A DNA stretch of 41,045 nucleotides. Source: Methanobacteriota archaeon. GTDB taxonomy: Archaea > Thermoplasmatota > Poseidoniia > MGIII > CG-Epi1. Shown here one piece after another: positions 19,751-29,571 of the stretch (position 1 is its first letter; each line of letters opens with the position of its first letter). Made by a program: the position numbers and the translations under genes. The stretch spans positions 1 through 41,045 of the forward strand of contig JAAZXG010000007.1 in NCBI GenBank assembly GCA_014240255.1, written 5' to 3'. The notes under the pieces were generated by a model, which worked only from the letters and a program-made list of their open reading frames with translations, was not told the origin of the DNA and made no database searches.

Positions 19751-20948
19751 CTATGACTTTACCACCAATAATTACAGTTTCGACATGATTTACACCAAAA
19801 TGATAAGTTAAATGGCGATAATCAGGTATGTCACATATCAGTAGATCTGCGCGCCAACCTTCAGCAATACATCCTCTATCTGTTTTTTCAATAGCTAGTG
19901 CTGCATTGATTGTTGAAGCTACTAAAGCCTCAGCTGGCGTCATTTTCATTCTAAAAACGGCTAATTGCTGTATAAATTGCATTGACTCTGTATAACAGTT
20001 AGGATTACAATCTGTAGCTAAGGCAATAGGTAAATTATTAGCAATCATCTTTCGTGCTGGAGAAAATTTATCTGAAAGTATTGCAAACGGAGTGCCTGGT
20101 AAAAGAACGCCAATTACTCCTGCTTTTTGTAATTCTTTAATAGTCTCTAAAGTTGAACCTGCAAGATGATCGGCACTAACAACGCCCAGTTCTGCTGCAA
20201 GTTTACCACCTCCAGTATCTCCAAATTCATCTGCATGTATTTTTAAGCTAAAATCATGTTCTTTAGCAGCTTCCAATATTTTCCGAGCTTCATTATCTGT
20301 AAAAGCTCCTTCTTCACAAAAGACATCACAAAAATCAGAAAATTCTCTTACATCGGGAAGCATCTCTATAATTTGATTAATATATGAAAAACGTTCAGAA
20401 CCTTCGGGTAGTGCATGAGCACCCATAAATGTAACAACTGTTTCTGCAAGACCTAAACTTCCTAACCAATTTGCTACCTTCAATTGCTTAATTTCAGTAT
20501 CTCTTTCAAGGCCGTAGCCCGATTTAATTTCAATTGTTGTACTTCCGTGCTTAATCGCATTATTAAAACGTAAAAGTGATTCAGCCTTTAAATCCGAAAA
20601 ATCCGAATTACGAGTTTCTTTAACGGTTCTTAATATTCCGCCACCATCAGCTAATATTTCTTGATAAGTTCGCCCTTTTAATTTCCATTCAAGCTCATGT
20701 TCACGAGAGCCAGACCAAACTAAATGCGTATGCGGATCTACAAAACCTGGAACAATAACTTTACCACTTACATCTATTACTTTTGAAGCTAATGATTCTA
20801 AGTCTCTGCCAACTGCAACTATCTTATCATTCTCAATTAATATATCAGTATTAGGATGTCTTTCAACTTCACCCATTGCTTTACCTGAAAGTGGTTTTGA
20901 AGTCACTGGAGGCGTGACTACTTCGGCTGCCCCGCGTAAAAGAAGCAT
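19743..20948 (-). CDS. hutI: Imidazolonepropionase
   Basis: GFVDPHTHLVWSGSREHELEWKLKGRTYQEIL, FMGAHALP, CDVFCEEGAFT, ATDCNPNCYTESM. MLLLRG start preferred over MQIMLLLRG at 20957. Confidence 0.93.
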   Translation of the reverse strand: MLLLRGAAEVVTPPVTSKPLSGKAMGEVERHPNTDILIENDKIVAVGRDLESLASKVIDVSGKVIVPGFVDPHTHLVWSGSREHELEWKLKGRTYQEILADGGGILRTVKETRNSDFSDLKAESLLRFNNAIKHGSTTIEIKSGYGLERDTEIKQLKVANWLGSLGLAETVVTFMGAHALPEGSERFSYINQIIEMLPDVREFSDFCDVFCEEGAFTDNEARKILEAAKEHDFSLKIHADEFGDTGGGKLAAELGVVSADHLAGSTLETIKELQKAGVIGVLLPGTPFAILSDKFSPARKMIANNLPIALATDCNPNCYTESMQFIQQLAVFRMKMTPAEALVASTINAALAIEKTDRGCIAEGWRADLLICDIPDYRHLTYHFGVNHVETVIIGGKVIDA

Positions 20949-20996
20949 GATTTGCAATGCACCAAGTTCATAAAGACCACTGCTGTCTCAAAAACA

Positions 20997-22265
20997 ATGC
21001 TTGAAATGAAAAACTTCCGGGAAAATTCGGAAGAAATATTGGAAGATCTTCAAAGAAGAAAACTTTCTGATAAAATAGTTAAAAGTGTTATTGAGAAAGA
21101 CAAACAATGGCGTGAATTAATTGAAGAAGGAAATCAAATTAGAGCAAAAAGAAATAATATTTCTAAAGAAATCGGAAAATTAAAAAAAGATGGAAAGGAT
21201 ATCTCTAAATTACTATCTGAAATGGCAGGAATAAAAGATAAAATTAATGAGAACGAAGAGTTAACAAAGAATACATTAATTGAAAGAGACAATTATAGAA
21301 TGAGAGTTCCTAATATTTTGGAAAAGAGTGTCCCAATAGGGGATGATGAAAATGACAATAAAGAAATCACCATACACGGACCTAAAATCAATACAACAAA
21401 AGTTAAATCACATCAAGAAATAATTGAACATATAGGGGGAGCTGATCTTAAACGTGCTGCCAAAGTAGCTGGTAGAAGATTTTATTTTTTGACAGGAGAT
21501 TTGGCAAGACTAGAAATGGCCTTAGTTAATTATGCAATTGATATACTATACCAAAAAGGATATTCTCTCACAATACCTCCTTTCTTTATGAATAGAGAGG
21601 CGTATGAAGGAGTAGTAGATTTAAATGATTTTGAAGATGTTATGTACAAAGTTGAAGAACAAGATTTTTATCTTATTGCAACTTCAGAGCATCCTCTAAC
21701 TGCACGATTTAAAGATGAAATATTGGAACTCAAAAATGAACCATTACGTTTTGCCGGATTTTCAACGAATTTTAGGAAAGAAGTGGGTGCACATGGTTTA
21801 AGTGATAGAGGAATATGGAGAGTTCATCAATTTGCAAAAGTTGAACAAGTAATTATATGCAAACCTGAGGAATCTGAAATACTCCATAATGAAATACTGA
21901 ACAATGCAATTGAAATATTTGAAGGTTTAGAAATACCATTTAGAGTGGTAGATATTTGCACTGGAGACATAGGTACTGTAGCTGCCCGGAAATATGATTT
22001 AGAAACTTGGATGCCTGCATCACAACAATGGAAAGAAATCGTGAGTGCTAGTAATTGTAAATCCTATCAAAGTGTAAGACTTAATATGAGATACCGAACT
22101 TCAGAAGGCACGAATTACCCGCATACCTTGAATTCTACAGCTATAGCCACAACCAGAGCTTTAGCTTCTATTGTAGAAAATAATCAAAGAGAAGATGGAA
22201 GTGTTATCATTCCGAAAGTATTACGAAAATGGATGGCAAACCAAGAAGTCATAGAATCTAAATGA
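20997..22265 (+). CDS. serS: Seryl-tRNA synthetase
   Basis: N-terminal coiled coil; class II motifs FRKEVGAHG, WRVHQFAKVEQ, LNSTAIATTRALASIVENNQ. ATG at 20997 preferred because the 20952 start lies upstream of the TATA-like element. Confidence 0.95.
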   Translation: MLEMKNFRENSEEILEDLQRRKLSDKIVKSVIEKDKQWRELIEEGNQIRAKRNNISKEIGKLKKDGKDISKLLSEMAGIKDKINENEELTKNTLIERDNYRMRVPNILEKSVPIGDDENDNKEITIHGPKINTTKVKSHQEIIEHIGGADLKRAAKVAGRRFYFLTGDLARLEMALVNYAIDILYQKGYSLTIPPFFMNREAYEGVVDLNDFEDVMYKVEEQDFYLIATSEHPLTARFKDEILELKNEPLRFAGFSTNFRKEVGAHGLSDRGIWRVHQFAKVEQVIICKPEESEILHNEILNNAIEIFEGLEIPFRVVDICTGDIGTVAARKYDLETWMPASQQWKEIVSASNCKSYQSVRLNMRYRTSEGTNYPHTLNSTAIATTRALASIVENNQREDGSVIIPKVLRKWMANQEVIESK

Positions 22266-22747
22266 AGAAAGGATTAATTTTAGGCAGATTTCAACCTTTC
22301 CATTTAGGACATTTAGCATTAATAAAAAATATCATTAATAATAATTTAGAACCATTAATCTGTATTGGCTCTTCACAGAAAAAGAGGACTAAAGAAAATC
22401 CTTTTACAAATTATGAAAGGAGAAGGATGATAGAGTCGGTATTAGACTCTTTAAAATGTAATTATGAAATTTACGAAATTCCCGATATTAACAACTATGA
22501 TCTCTATGTATCTCATCTAAAGAACTTTGTGCCTTCTTTTGATGTGGTATATAGTGGTAATTCATTAGTTAAAAGATTATTTACAGAAGCAGGTCACAAA
22601 GTTATAGTTCCTGATATGATTAACCGTTCGGTTTGGGAGGGGTCTTCCATCCGTCAGGAGATACTGGAGGGTGGTGACTGGGAAAAGGATGTACCTCAGT
22701 CAGTGGCTGAAATAATTTCCGATATTGATTACAACAAACTTGCATAA
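22262..22747 (+). CDS. nadM: Archaeal nicotinamide-nucleotide adenylyltransferase
   Basis: GRFQPFHLGHLALI; ENPFTNYERRRMIE; SSIRQEILEGGDWEKDVPQSV. Confidence 0.92.
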   Translation: MKKGLILGRFQPFHLGHLALIKNIINNNLEPLICIGSSQKKRTKENPFTNYERRRMIESVLDSLKCNYEIYEIPDINNYDLYVSHLKNFVPSFDVVYSGNSLVKRLFTEAGHKVIVPDMINRSVWEGSSIRQEILEGGDWEKDVPQSVAEIISDIDYNKLA

Positions 22748-22759
22748 CTACTTCTAAGT

Positions 22760-23341
22760 TTAATTTACTTTAACCTTAGTTCCTTTATCTTTCTCAGAAA
22801 CTTTCTTCTTCAAAACTAAATCCAAAATCCCATTAGTGTATGTTGCTTTAGATGACTTACTTTGAACTTCATGTAAAAGATTTATCTTCTTGAAATAATT
22901 TCTAGATTCTGTTTCAACCTTAACTTCCACTTTATTTTCAGTTACATTTATGTCTATATCTTCTCTAGATACACCTGGCAATTCTACAGTTATTGCAATC
23001 TCGGAATCGGTTTCATTAACATCAGTAAGAGGTTCACGACTGGTGTCTACTACTGCTTCCTTAGTTCCGCTTTTAGAGGATGAAAAAGGCCGAATCCGTG
23101 TATTGCCAAAATCTTCAAACTTAGGAATACCGTCGGGGCCTGTCGTTACTGAAAATCCAAAGACAAACGGGCTTTTTGTAGCATGATCAGGAAGGTTACC
23201 TTCAACGGCATCTCGCATTAAGTGATCCATTTGTTTGCGCATCTTTCGAAATTCACTATCAAGATTACCGAATATGTCATCTATATTCCACTCACTATCA
23301 CTAAACCAATCACCATCTCTGTTGTCTCGTTTTCTATCCAT
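22760..23341 (-). CDS. Hsp20/alpha-crystallin small heat shock protein
   Basis: 'EIAITVELPGVSREDIDINVTENKVEVKVE...ATYTNGILDLVLKKK'. Confidence 0.9.
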   Translation of the reverse strand: MDRKRDNRDGDWFSDSEWNIDDIFGNLDSEFRKMRKQMDHLMRDAVEGNLPDHATKSPFVFGFSVTTGPDGIPKFEDFGNTRIRPFSSSKSGTKEAVVDTSREPLTDVNETDSEIAITVELPGVSREDIDINVTENKVEVKVETESRNYFKKINLLHEVQSKSSKATYTNGILDLVLKKKVSEKDKGTKVKVN

Positions 23342-23405
23342 CTTACACCACTATACAACCTCTAGTTGTAAACCTATAGTTTAATAGAGATATATAAAAT
23401 TAATC

Positions 23406-26024
23406 TTAGACTTCATCTTCAGGCAGTATGGCAACAGCCTGAACAACAATAGGTTCAGCAGCTACTGGTTGCGCCACTACAGGCTCAGCTACCACAGGTT
23501 GCGCCATTACGGGCTCAGCTACCACAGGTTGCGCCATTACGGGCTCAGCTGCCACAGGTTGTGCCATTACGGGCTCAGCTACCACAGGTTGTGCCATTAC
23601 TGGTTCAGCAGCCACAGGTTGTGCCATTACGGGCTCAGCAGCCACAGGTTGTGCCATTACGGGCTCAGCAGCCACAGGTTGAACATCAGGAACTGGATCT
23701 GACTTCCCAAATAAGCCAAACCACTTCTTTTTCGGTTTAACAGGAGTTTCTAACTGTTCTGATTGAGTAACCACTTCAGGAGATAAGGCCAGTGGGGCAG
23801 TCTCTGGCATTATAGATGGAGCTATCGGTTCAGGAACCTTTGCTTGGGGAATCGGTTCAGGAACTATCTCTTGTGGAGCTAAATTATTATCTGTGGAAGA
23901 AAAATCGTCAATAAATTCAGGAATGTCTTCTAATTCATCATAGTCCTCATAATCTTCATCATCATAACTATTGAAATTACGATAACCATAAAGTAAAACT
24001 CCACCTAGAGCAATCATGGATACCCCATAAAGAATTACATTAGATTCAGTAGACTCTTCAGCGGAAGTTGCTACAATTTTAAAAGTGTATTGTTCAGATA
24101 TTCTTACTTTCTGATCATTCTCCATCCATATATTAATTTCATATGAACCTGTATCTGCATATGAAGGTACCGAAATTAAGAGAGTGATATCAACTAATTG
24201 TGCTGGAAGTAATGTCAAAAATTTACTATAAGCAATTACATCTCCGTCTTTATCCTTAAAAGTAACCCAAGTCTCAGCTTCTCCAGAAACTCCAAAATAT
24301 ATTCGATTAGATTCATCAATATCTAAATTTGATATTTTTAACGTATGAGTTAAGGATTTACCTAATGAAGTTTCTAGCTTAAGATTGGAGTTACCAATTA
24401 TATTACCGCTTTGTTCCAAAAAGATTTCAATAGTTTCCATCTTTGTTTTAGAATCTCCTGCAGAAGTAACTTCAATTTCAACAAAAGTATTAGTCCCATA
24501 GTAATCATTACGAGGAGTTAAAGTCAAAACCACTATTTCATTCTGATCTGGAGACACGGATGATAACGAACTTCTATCAAAATTACTACTAAATGCATTA
24601 TCTATAGAATTGAATTTCAAATTGAAAGCATTTTGTTCATTCCCTAGATTGGTTACTGTGAATGTGATTTCTAAAAGTTCTCTATCTTTAATTATGAAAC
24701 TGTCACTACTATAATCATAATTATCATTATCTTGCTCATTAATAATTATCGAAAAATCAAAATCAGGTTCAGGCTCTTTAGCAGTAGTAATCAATGTAAG
24801 TGAATCCGAAACTTCGGAATCTGATGCTGCAGTAACGGTAATAATAGTTGGTGATTCTTGGCCATCTGATGCTGATTCGGAAGGCATTATTCCTATTTTA
24901 ATATTCTGGCTATCTCCCGCATCTAATGTTAAATCATAAATATCTACTGAAACATCCCAATTATCATTATTATCATAAGTTATAATAAATTCATCACTTC
25001 CAGAACCACTATTTCTCACTGATAATGTATAGAGTGCGGTCTTTCCAAATTCCACTACCTTAGAAGTACTTGTAACTGCTTCAATCTTGGCATCTGGCTC
25101 AGGCTCAATGTAAATCATAGTTTGAAGATTCTTGGACCAAGACAAATCACTAAGAAGATCTGTCGTATCAACTTCAATATTGTATGTATTTTCTCCAGCC
25201 GGTAAAGTCTGGCCTTCAAAAGACCAAAGAAATCTAACTTCAACATAATCTCCTTTATCTGAAACCTTATCAACACTAGAACTCCATGGAGATTCGCCAC
25301 TAGGGGCCATCTGCATACTATAATCACTTTTACTCAACGATATTACGTCGTCCACGCCAAATACATCTGATACTTCGACGTAAACATAGAATTCACTTTG
25401 GCCCGGAAGTAAAGAAGGTGATGAACCACTAGACATTCGTAAATGACTTATTGGTATTGTAACTTTAGTATCTGAAGAATCTGTGCCATAGTCAAATGTA
25501 ATAGTAGTATTACCTTCAGTTGGAGGGGGAGGGGCTGAGCCGGGTTGCGCCGTCCAACTACTTTCTACTAGAAGAGTAATAGAAGATTCATCTAACCCTT
25601 GCAATGAAAAATCACTAGAGCCAGTTAATTGGGCCGTTTCGCCGCTATATACATCACCTGAAAACTCAAATTCATCAAGATTATTATCATTTTGTATAAC
25701 AGTATATCTAAGCGTAACTGTAGCATCTCGATTAGATGAAATCCATGCTTTACCAGACCATTCACCTGAAATATTTGACTCAGCTAAAAATGAATTTGTA
25801 GTCCAGCGACCGACCTCTTGAAAAGTACCTTGACCTGATTCTCCATCTGCAATAACTATAGTTTCAGTACTGGAACCTGAAGGTTCTTCGATTCTTAGTT
25901 GACCATTAGGTTGACCTGAAATATACAAATCAACAGAAGCAAAAGTTTCACCTGTTGCAGTGCCCCCTATAGTTATGAAAAATAAAACCAATGCGAAGAT
26001 AAAAAATAGTGAGATTTTCTTCAT
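23406..26024 (-). CDS. Secreted NEW3-like repeat protein with TM and long repetitive cytoplasmic tail
   Basis: Signal peptide; NSGSGSDEFIITYDNNDNWDVSV-type units; TM VILYGVSMIALGGVLLYGY; acidic segment then (AEPVMAQPVA)n tail. SD-like GAGGGAG upstream. Confidence 0.85.
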   Translation of the reverse strand: MKKISLFFIFALVLFFITIGGTATGETFASVDLYISGQPNGQLRIEEPSGSSTETIVIADGESGQGTFQEVGRWTTNSFLAESNISGEWSGKAWISSNRDATVTLRYTVIQNDNNLDEFEFSGDVYSGETAQLTGSSDFSLQGLDESSITLLVESSWTAQPGSAPPPPTEGNTTITFDYGTDSSDTKVTIPISHLRMSSGSSPSLLPGQSEFYVYVEVSDVFGVDDVISLSKSDYSMQMAPSGESPWSSSVDKVSDKGDYVEVRFLWSFEGQTLPAGENTYNIEVDTTDLLSDLSWSKNLQTMIYIEPEPDAKIEAVTSTSKVVEFGKTALYTLSVRNSGSGSDEFIITYDNNDNWDVSVDIYDLTLDAGDSQNIKIGIMPSESASDGQESPTIITVTAASDSEVSDSLTLITTAKEPEPDFDFSIIINEQDNDNYDYSSDSFIIKDRELLEITFTVTNLGNEQNAFNLKFNSIDNAFSSNFDRSSLSSVSPDQNEIVVLTLTPRNDYYGTNTFVEIEVTSAGDSKTKMETIEIFLEQSGNIIGNSNLKLETSLGKSLTHTLKISNLDIDESNRIYFGVSGEAETWVTFKDKDGDVIAYSKFLTLLPAQLVDITLLISVPSYADTGSYEINIWMENDQKVRISEQYTFKIVATSAEESTESNVILYGVSMIALGGVLLYGYRNFNSYDDEDYEDYDELEDIPEFIDDFSSTDNNLAPQEIVPEPIPQAKVPEPIAPSIMPETAPLALSPEVVTQSEQLETPVKPKKKWFGLFGKSDPVPDVQPVAAEPVMAQPVAAEPVMAQPVAAEPVMAQPVVAEPVMAQPVAAEPVMAQPVVAEPVMAQPVVAEPVVAQPVAAEPIVVQAVAILPEDEV
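23445..23690 (-). repeat. Tandem 30-bp in-frame coding repeat, unit AEPVMAQPV(A/V), about 7-8 copies
   Basis: Repeated 'gccattacgggctcagc(t/a)(a/g)ccacaggtt(g)(t/c)'. Confidence 0.95.
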
Positions 26025-26061
26025 GTCTTATAACTCCCTCTTGTAGCTAAAATATTAAACT

Positions 26062-26562
26062 TTAGTCTTTCACGCCATAATCCCAAACTTTGTCGCCTAT
26101 ATAATGAAGTGCTTCTATAGCTTTACCTTGTTTATGAGCTAACATATCTTTAGCATCTAAAAGTGCTTTACCAACGCCTAACGGTTTATGATGTGTTTCT
26201 TCGCGTATCCAAACATATTGACCTTTAACTATTTCAGGACTCACATCATTTATGCCTGCTGACATAATATTCGCACCATTACAAACAAAACGTACTGCAC
26301 CCATATCTACCTGCACCCAACCATTATCTGGCAAATGAGAAAGTAGACCTCTAACCGAAAAATGAAGAATGTCATCAATCAAAAACGCAATAATATAACC
26401 ATTCTGAATAATCACATCAAAATCTTTTGAATTCGCTTTTTCGAATTTTCCAGCTTCGAAAGAAAACGGAAGACCATGTGCTGCCCTTAATTTATCATTA
26501 AAGAGCTTAGCTTCACGTTTATTAATTGGTCTTCGCTTTTTAAGGTCTAATTGAGTAACCAC
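26062..26562 (-). CDS. PUA-domain RNA-binding protein (MCT-1-like)
   Basis: 'WVQVDMGAVRFVCNGANIMSAGI...IVKGQYVWIREETHHKPLGVGKAL' is a PUA signature. GTG start at 26562 (VTQLDLKKRRPINKREAK) with a TATA-like element about 27 nt upstream. Confidence 0.85.
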   Translation of the reverse strand: MVTQLDLKKRRPINKREAKLFNDKLRAAHGLPFSFEAGKFEKANSKDFDVIIQNGYIIAFLIDDILHFSVRGLLSHLPDNGWVQVDMGAVRFVCNGANIMSAGINDVSPEIVKGQYVWIREETHHKPLGVGKALLDAKDMLAHKQGKAIEALHYIGDKVWDYGVKD

Positions 26563-26611
26563 GAAACTTCTATAGGAGGGTCTTTTATGTAACTCCCCTA
26601 GGGCGTAAACA

Positions 26612-27919
26612 ATGAATATTACTGTGATGGGAACTGGATATGTGGGGCTAGTTACGGGTGCCACTTTGGCCAATACTGGAAACCAAGTGGTCTGCTTAGA
26701 TCTTATTGAAAGTAAAATTACAGATTTAAACAATGGAATCTCCCCTATTTTTGAACCAGGATTAGATGATTTAATTAAATCCGGATTGAAAAATAAAAAT
26801 TTAAGAGGATCTACAGATATCGAAAATTGTATTAGAGAAAGTGATCTGACATTTATCTGCGTAGGTACTCCTTCAAACAAAGATGGAAGTATCGATTTGA
26901 CCTACATAAAATCTGCATCTGCATCTATTGGTAGGGCATTAAGAGCAAAAGAAGAACATGAACATACTATTATCGTAAAATCAACCGTAGTTCCATTAAC
27001 AACTGAGGAAGTTGTTCTTCCAACAATCATGAAAAAAAGTGGATGGAAAAGAGAACAATTGGGTATTGGTATGAATCCTGAATTTTTAAGAGAAGGATCG
27101 GCTGTGAAAGATGCTCAAAACCCAGACCGAATAGTTATGGGAACGTCTGATGACATGTCACTTAAACAAATGAATAAATTATATGAAATGCATAATTGTC
27201 CTAAACAAAAATGTATTCCAAGAACTGCTGAATTTATTAAATATGCTTCAAATTCATTTTTAGCTGCAAAAATCTCTTTTGTTAACGAAATGGCGAATTT
27301 ATCAAATGAATGGGGAATTGATTTTGAAGAAGTCGCTGAAGGAATGGGGTCTGACAGTCGAATCTCTCCATTGTTTTTGCGAGCAGGAGCTGGTTTTGGA
27401 GGTTCCTGCTTTCCAAAAGATGTCAAAGCCTTATCTGCCGCGTCAAAAGAAAATAAAGTTGAATCTAAGATGCTTAAGGCAACTTTAGAAGTTAACGAAA
27501 CTCAACCTCTCAATGTAGTGAGGATGGCTGAAGAACGCTTAGGCGTAATCAAAGGAAAACGAATCGCAATTCTGGGATTAGCTTTCAAACCAGATACTGA
27601 TGACGTAAGAGAGACTCGAAGTGAAGTTGTAATTAAAGAATTAATGAATAAAGATGCACAGATTATTGGACATGATCCAAAAGGAATGGCGAATTTTAAA
27701 GAACTAGTAGACATTGAAATGGCTAAAACTGGAATGGAGGCAATCAAAGATGCAGATTGTATTATTTTGATGACGGAGTGGAAAGAATATACTGAGCTAA
27801 ATTACGGAAAAATCAAGGAAGAAATGAATGGAAATGTAGTAATTGACGGAAGAAGAGGGTTCAATCAAAAGAGGATGGAGGAAACTGGTTTTGATTACAA
27901 AGCAATCGGTTTGGGTTAA
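26612..27919 (+). CDS. UDP-glucose/GDP-mannose dehydrogenase family protein (UDP-glucose 6-dehydrogenase-like)
   Basis: MNITVMGTGYVGLVTGATLA; GAGFGGSCFPKDV; LGLAFKPDTDDVRETRS. Confidence 0.93.
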   Translation: MNITVMGTGYVGLVTGATLANTGNQVVCLDLIESKITDLNNGISPIFEPGLDDLIKSGLKNKNLRGSTDIENCIRESDLTFICVGTPSNKDGSIDLTYIKSASASIGRALRAKEEHEHTIIVKSTVVPLTTEEVVLPTIMKKSGWKREQLGIGMNPEFLREGSAVKDAQNPDRIVMGTSDDMSLKQMNKLYEMHNCPKQKCIPRTAEFIKYASNSFLAAKISFVNEMANLSNEWGIDFEEVAEGMGSDSRISPLFLRAGAGFGGSCFPKDVKALSAASKENKVESKMLKATLEVNETQPLNVVRMAEERLGVIKGKRIAILGLAFKPDTDDVRETRSEVVIKELMNKDAQIIGHDPKGMANFKELVDIEMAKTGMEAIKDADCIILMTEWKEYTELNYGKIKEEMNGNVVIDGRRGFNQKRMEETGFDYKAIGLG

Positions 27920-27925
27920 AACAAG

Positions 27926-27938
27926 TTATTTTATAACC
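27926..27938 (+). promoter_or_regulatory. TATA box of the L37e/purF operon
   Basis: TTATTTTATAACC; implies a leader of roughly 45-50 nt before the ATG at 28004. Confidence 0.6.
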
Positions 27939-28003
27939 CTTCTAAGTGCGACAACTCCCCGATACGGTCCGAGTTATCGCTTTCGGGAAATCACGGTTAA
28001 AAA

Positions 28004-28168
28004 ATGAGTAAAGGAACTGCAGCACAAGGTAAGCGCCAGAAGCAGACACATCTAATTTGTAGAAAGTGCGGGCGTCATGCATATCACATGCGTAAAAAAC
28101 GATGTGCATCTTGCGGCTTTGGTGATAGTGCAAAAAATCGTACTTTTAAATGGGCTAAAACACACTGA
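28004..28168 (+). CDS. rpl37e: Ribosomal protein L37e (54 aa)
   Basis: Translation MSKGTAAQGKRQKQTHLICRKCGRHAYHMRKKRCASCGFGDSAKNRTFKWAKTH; two CxxC zinc knuckles. Below the ORF-track size cutoff. TGATG junction with purF. Confidence 0.95.
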   Translation: MSKGTAAQGKRQKQTHLICRKCGRHAYHMRKKRCASCGFGDSAKNRTFKWAKTH

Positions 28169-29571
28169 TGCCACTTAAGGAGGCATGTGGAGTTTTAGGT
28201 ATAGTAAATAAATTCCCCGTACTCAATTTATTACAAGTAGGATTAAGGGCTTTACAACATAGAGGACAAGAATCTGCAGGAATTACGCTTTCGGATAATG
28301 AGCATATCACTCAAAAAGGAATGGGGCTTGTTAGTGAAGCACTAAGTGAGTTTGGTTCTGAATTTAAAAACGGAACTGTTGGAATCGGACATGTAAGATA
28401 CTCGACAGCTGGTGGCTCTTCAATGAAAAATGCGCAACCAATGACTGTTTCAACAGTCTCTGGGGAACTAAGTATTGGACATAATGGAAATATTGCAAAT
28501 CAAGATAAACTAAGACACGAAAAAGAAAATGCTGGCTGGGCTTTTATGTCAGATACCGACTCTGAAATAATAGTCCGAATGATTGCGAATCAATTGTCTA
28601 AGAATCATAGTATTACAAAATCAATTCAATTAACTATGGAGAATCTTATTGGAAGCTATTCAATTGTCTTATTACATAATGATAAAGTTTTAGCATTTCG
28701 TGATCCACTAGGGATAAAACCATTGTGTGTTGGCCAAATAGAAGATGGATTTGTTGTAGCGTCAGAGAGTTCAGCCATTGAAATTATGGGAGGAAATGTA
28801 ATTCGAGATGTCGAACCTGGTGAGATAATTAGTATTGATTCTAAGGGAATAAATTCTCACTCTATTTCTAAATCTAAAGACAAAGCATTTTGTATGTTTG
28901 AATATGTTTATTTTGCAAGACCAGACGCAAAAATTGATGGAGTCTTGACATACTCAGTTAGACAGCGTATTGGCCATAAACTTTGGGAAGAAGCACCTTT
29001 AGAGGCAGACATTATAGTGCCTGTACCTGACTCTGGCATTGCATGTGCCCTCGGATTTTCTGAAGCTTCAGGCATTGTTTACAGAGAAGGACTAATCAAA
29101 AACCGATATGTACATCGGTCATTTATACAGCCTGGAAACGAACAAAGAAAGGCTACTATTAGTGAAAAATTGAATCCTGTCAAAGAACTTGTCGAAGGGA
29201 AAAGAGTAGTACTTGTAGATGATTCGATTGTTAGAGGAAATACTTCCCGAAGAATCGTAAAGAGAGTAAGAGAAGCTGGAGCTACAGAAGTCCATCTAAG
29301 AATAGGATGTCCACCTATAATTTCACCCTGTTTCTTGGGGATAGATATGCCTAGCAGAGAAGAGTTTATTGCTCCAAACAAGACCATAGAAGAAATAAAG
29401 AATGAAATTGGTGCGGATTCTGTAGCCTATGTCTCTATTCCTGGCCTAGTTGATAGTATTGGAAAAGAAGAAAAAGATCTTTGTTTAGGATGTATTACTG
29501 AAAATTACCCCTTACCTATTGAAGGTGAAAGACAACGCGGACAAGCCACTTTAGAAGATTTTGAAATTTAA
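28168..29571 (+). CDS. purF: Amidophosphoribosyltransferase
   Basis: MPLKEACGVLGIV (N-terminal nucleophile Cys after a short propeptide), RALQHRGQESAGI, VVLVDDSIVRGNT; Cys residues consistent with the Fe-S-type enzyme (SPCFLG, LCLGC). Confidence 0.95.
   Translation: MPLKEACGVLGIVNKFPVLNLLQVGLRALQHRGQESAGITLSDNEHITQKGMGLVSEALSEFGSEFKNGTVGIGHVRYSTAGGSSMKNAQPMTVSTVSGELSIGHNGNIANQDKLRHEKENAGWAFMSDTDSEIIVRMIANQLSKNHSITKSIQLTMENLIGSYSIVLLHNDKVLAFRDPLGIKPLCVGQIEDGFVVASESSAIEIMGGNVIRDVEPGEIISIDSKGINSHSISKSKDKAFCMFEYVYFARPDAKIDGVLTYSVRQRIGHKLWEEAPLEADIIVPVPDSGIACALGFSEASGIVYREGLIKNRYVHRSFIQPGNEQRKATISEKLNPVKELVEGKRVVLVDDSIVRGNTSRRIVKRVREAGATEVHLRIGCPPIISPCFLGIDMPSREEFIAPNKTIEEIKNEIGADSVAYVSIPGLVDSIGKEEKDLCLGCITENYPLPIEGERQRGQATLEDFEI

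Noticed and set aside
23445-23690. CRISPR array
   Set aside because: Units are contiguous, in frame, with no spacers; this is a protein tandem repeat.
23469-23702. 77-aa plus-strand ORF with HYGLSYHRLR repeats
   Set aside because: Antisense reading of the 30-bp coding repeat.
26563-26880. N-terminal part of the 272-aa minus ORF
   Set aside because: Antisense to the dehydrogenase gene; the PUA protein fits a start at 26562.
27942-28133. 63-aa minus ORF
   Set aside because: Antisense to the L37e gene.
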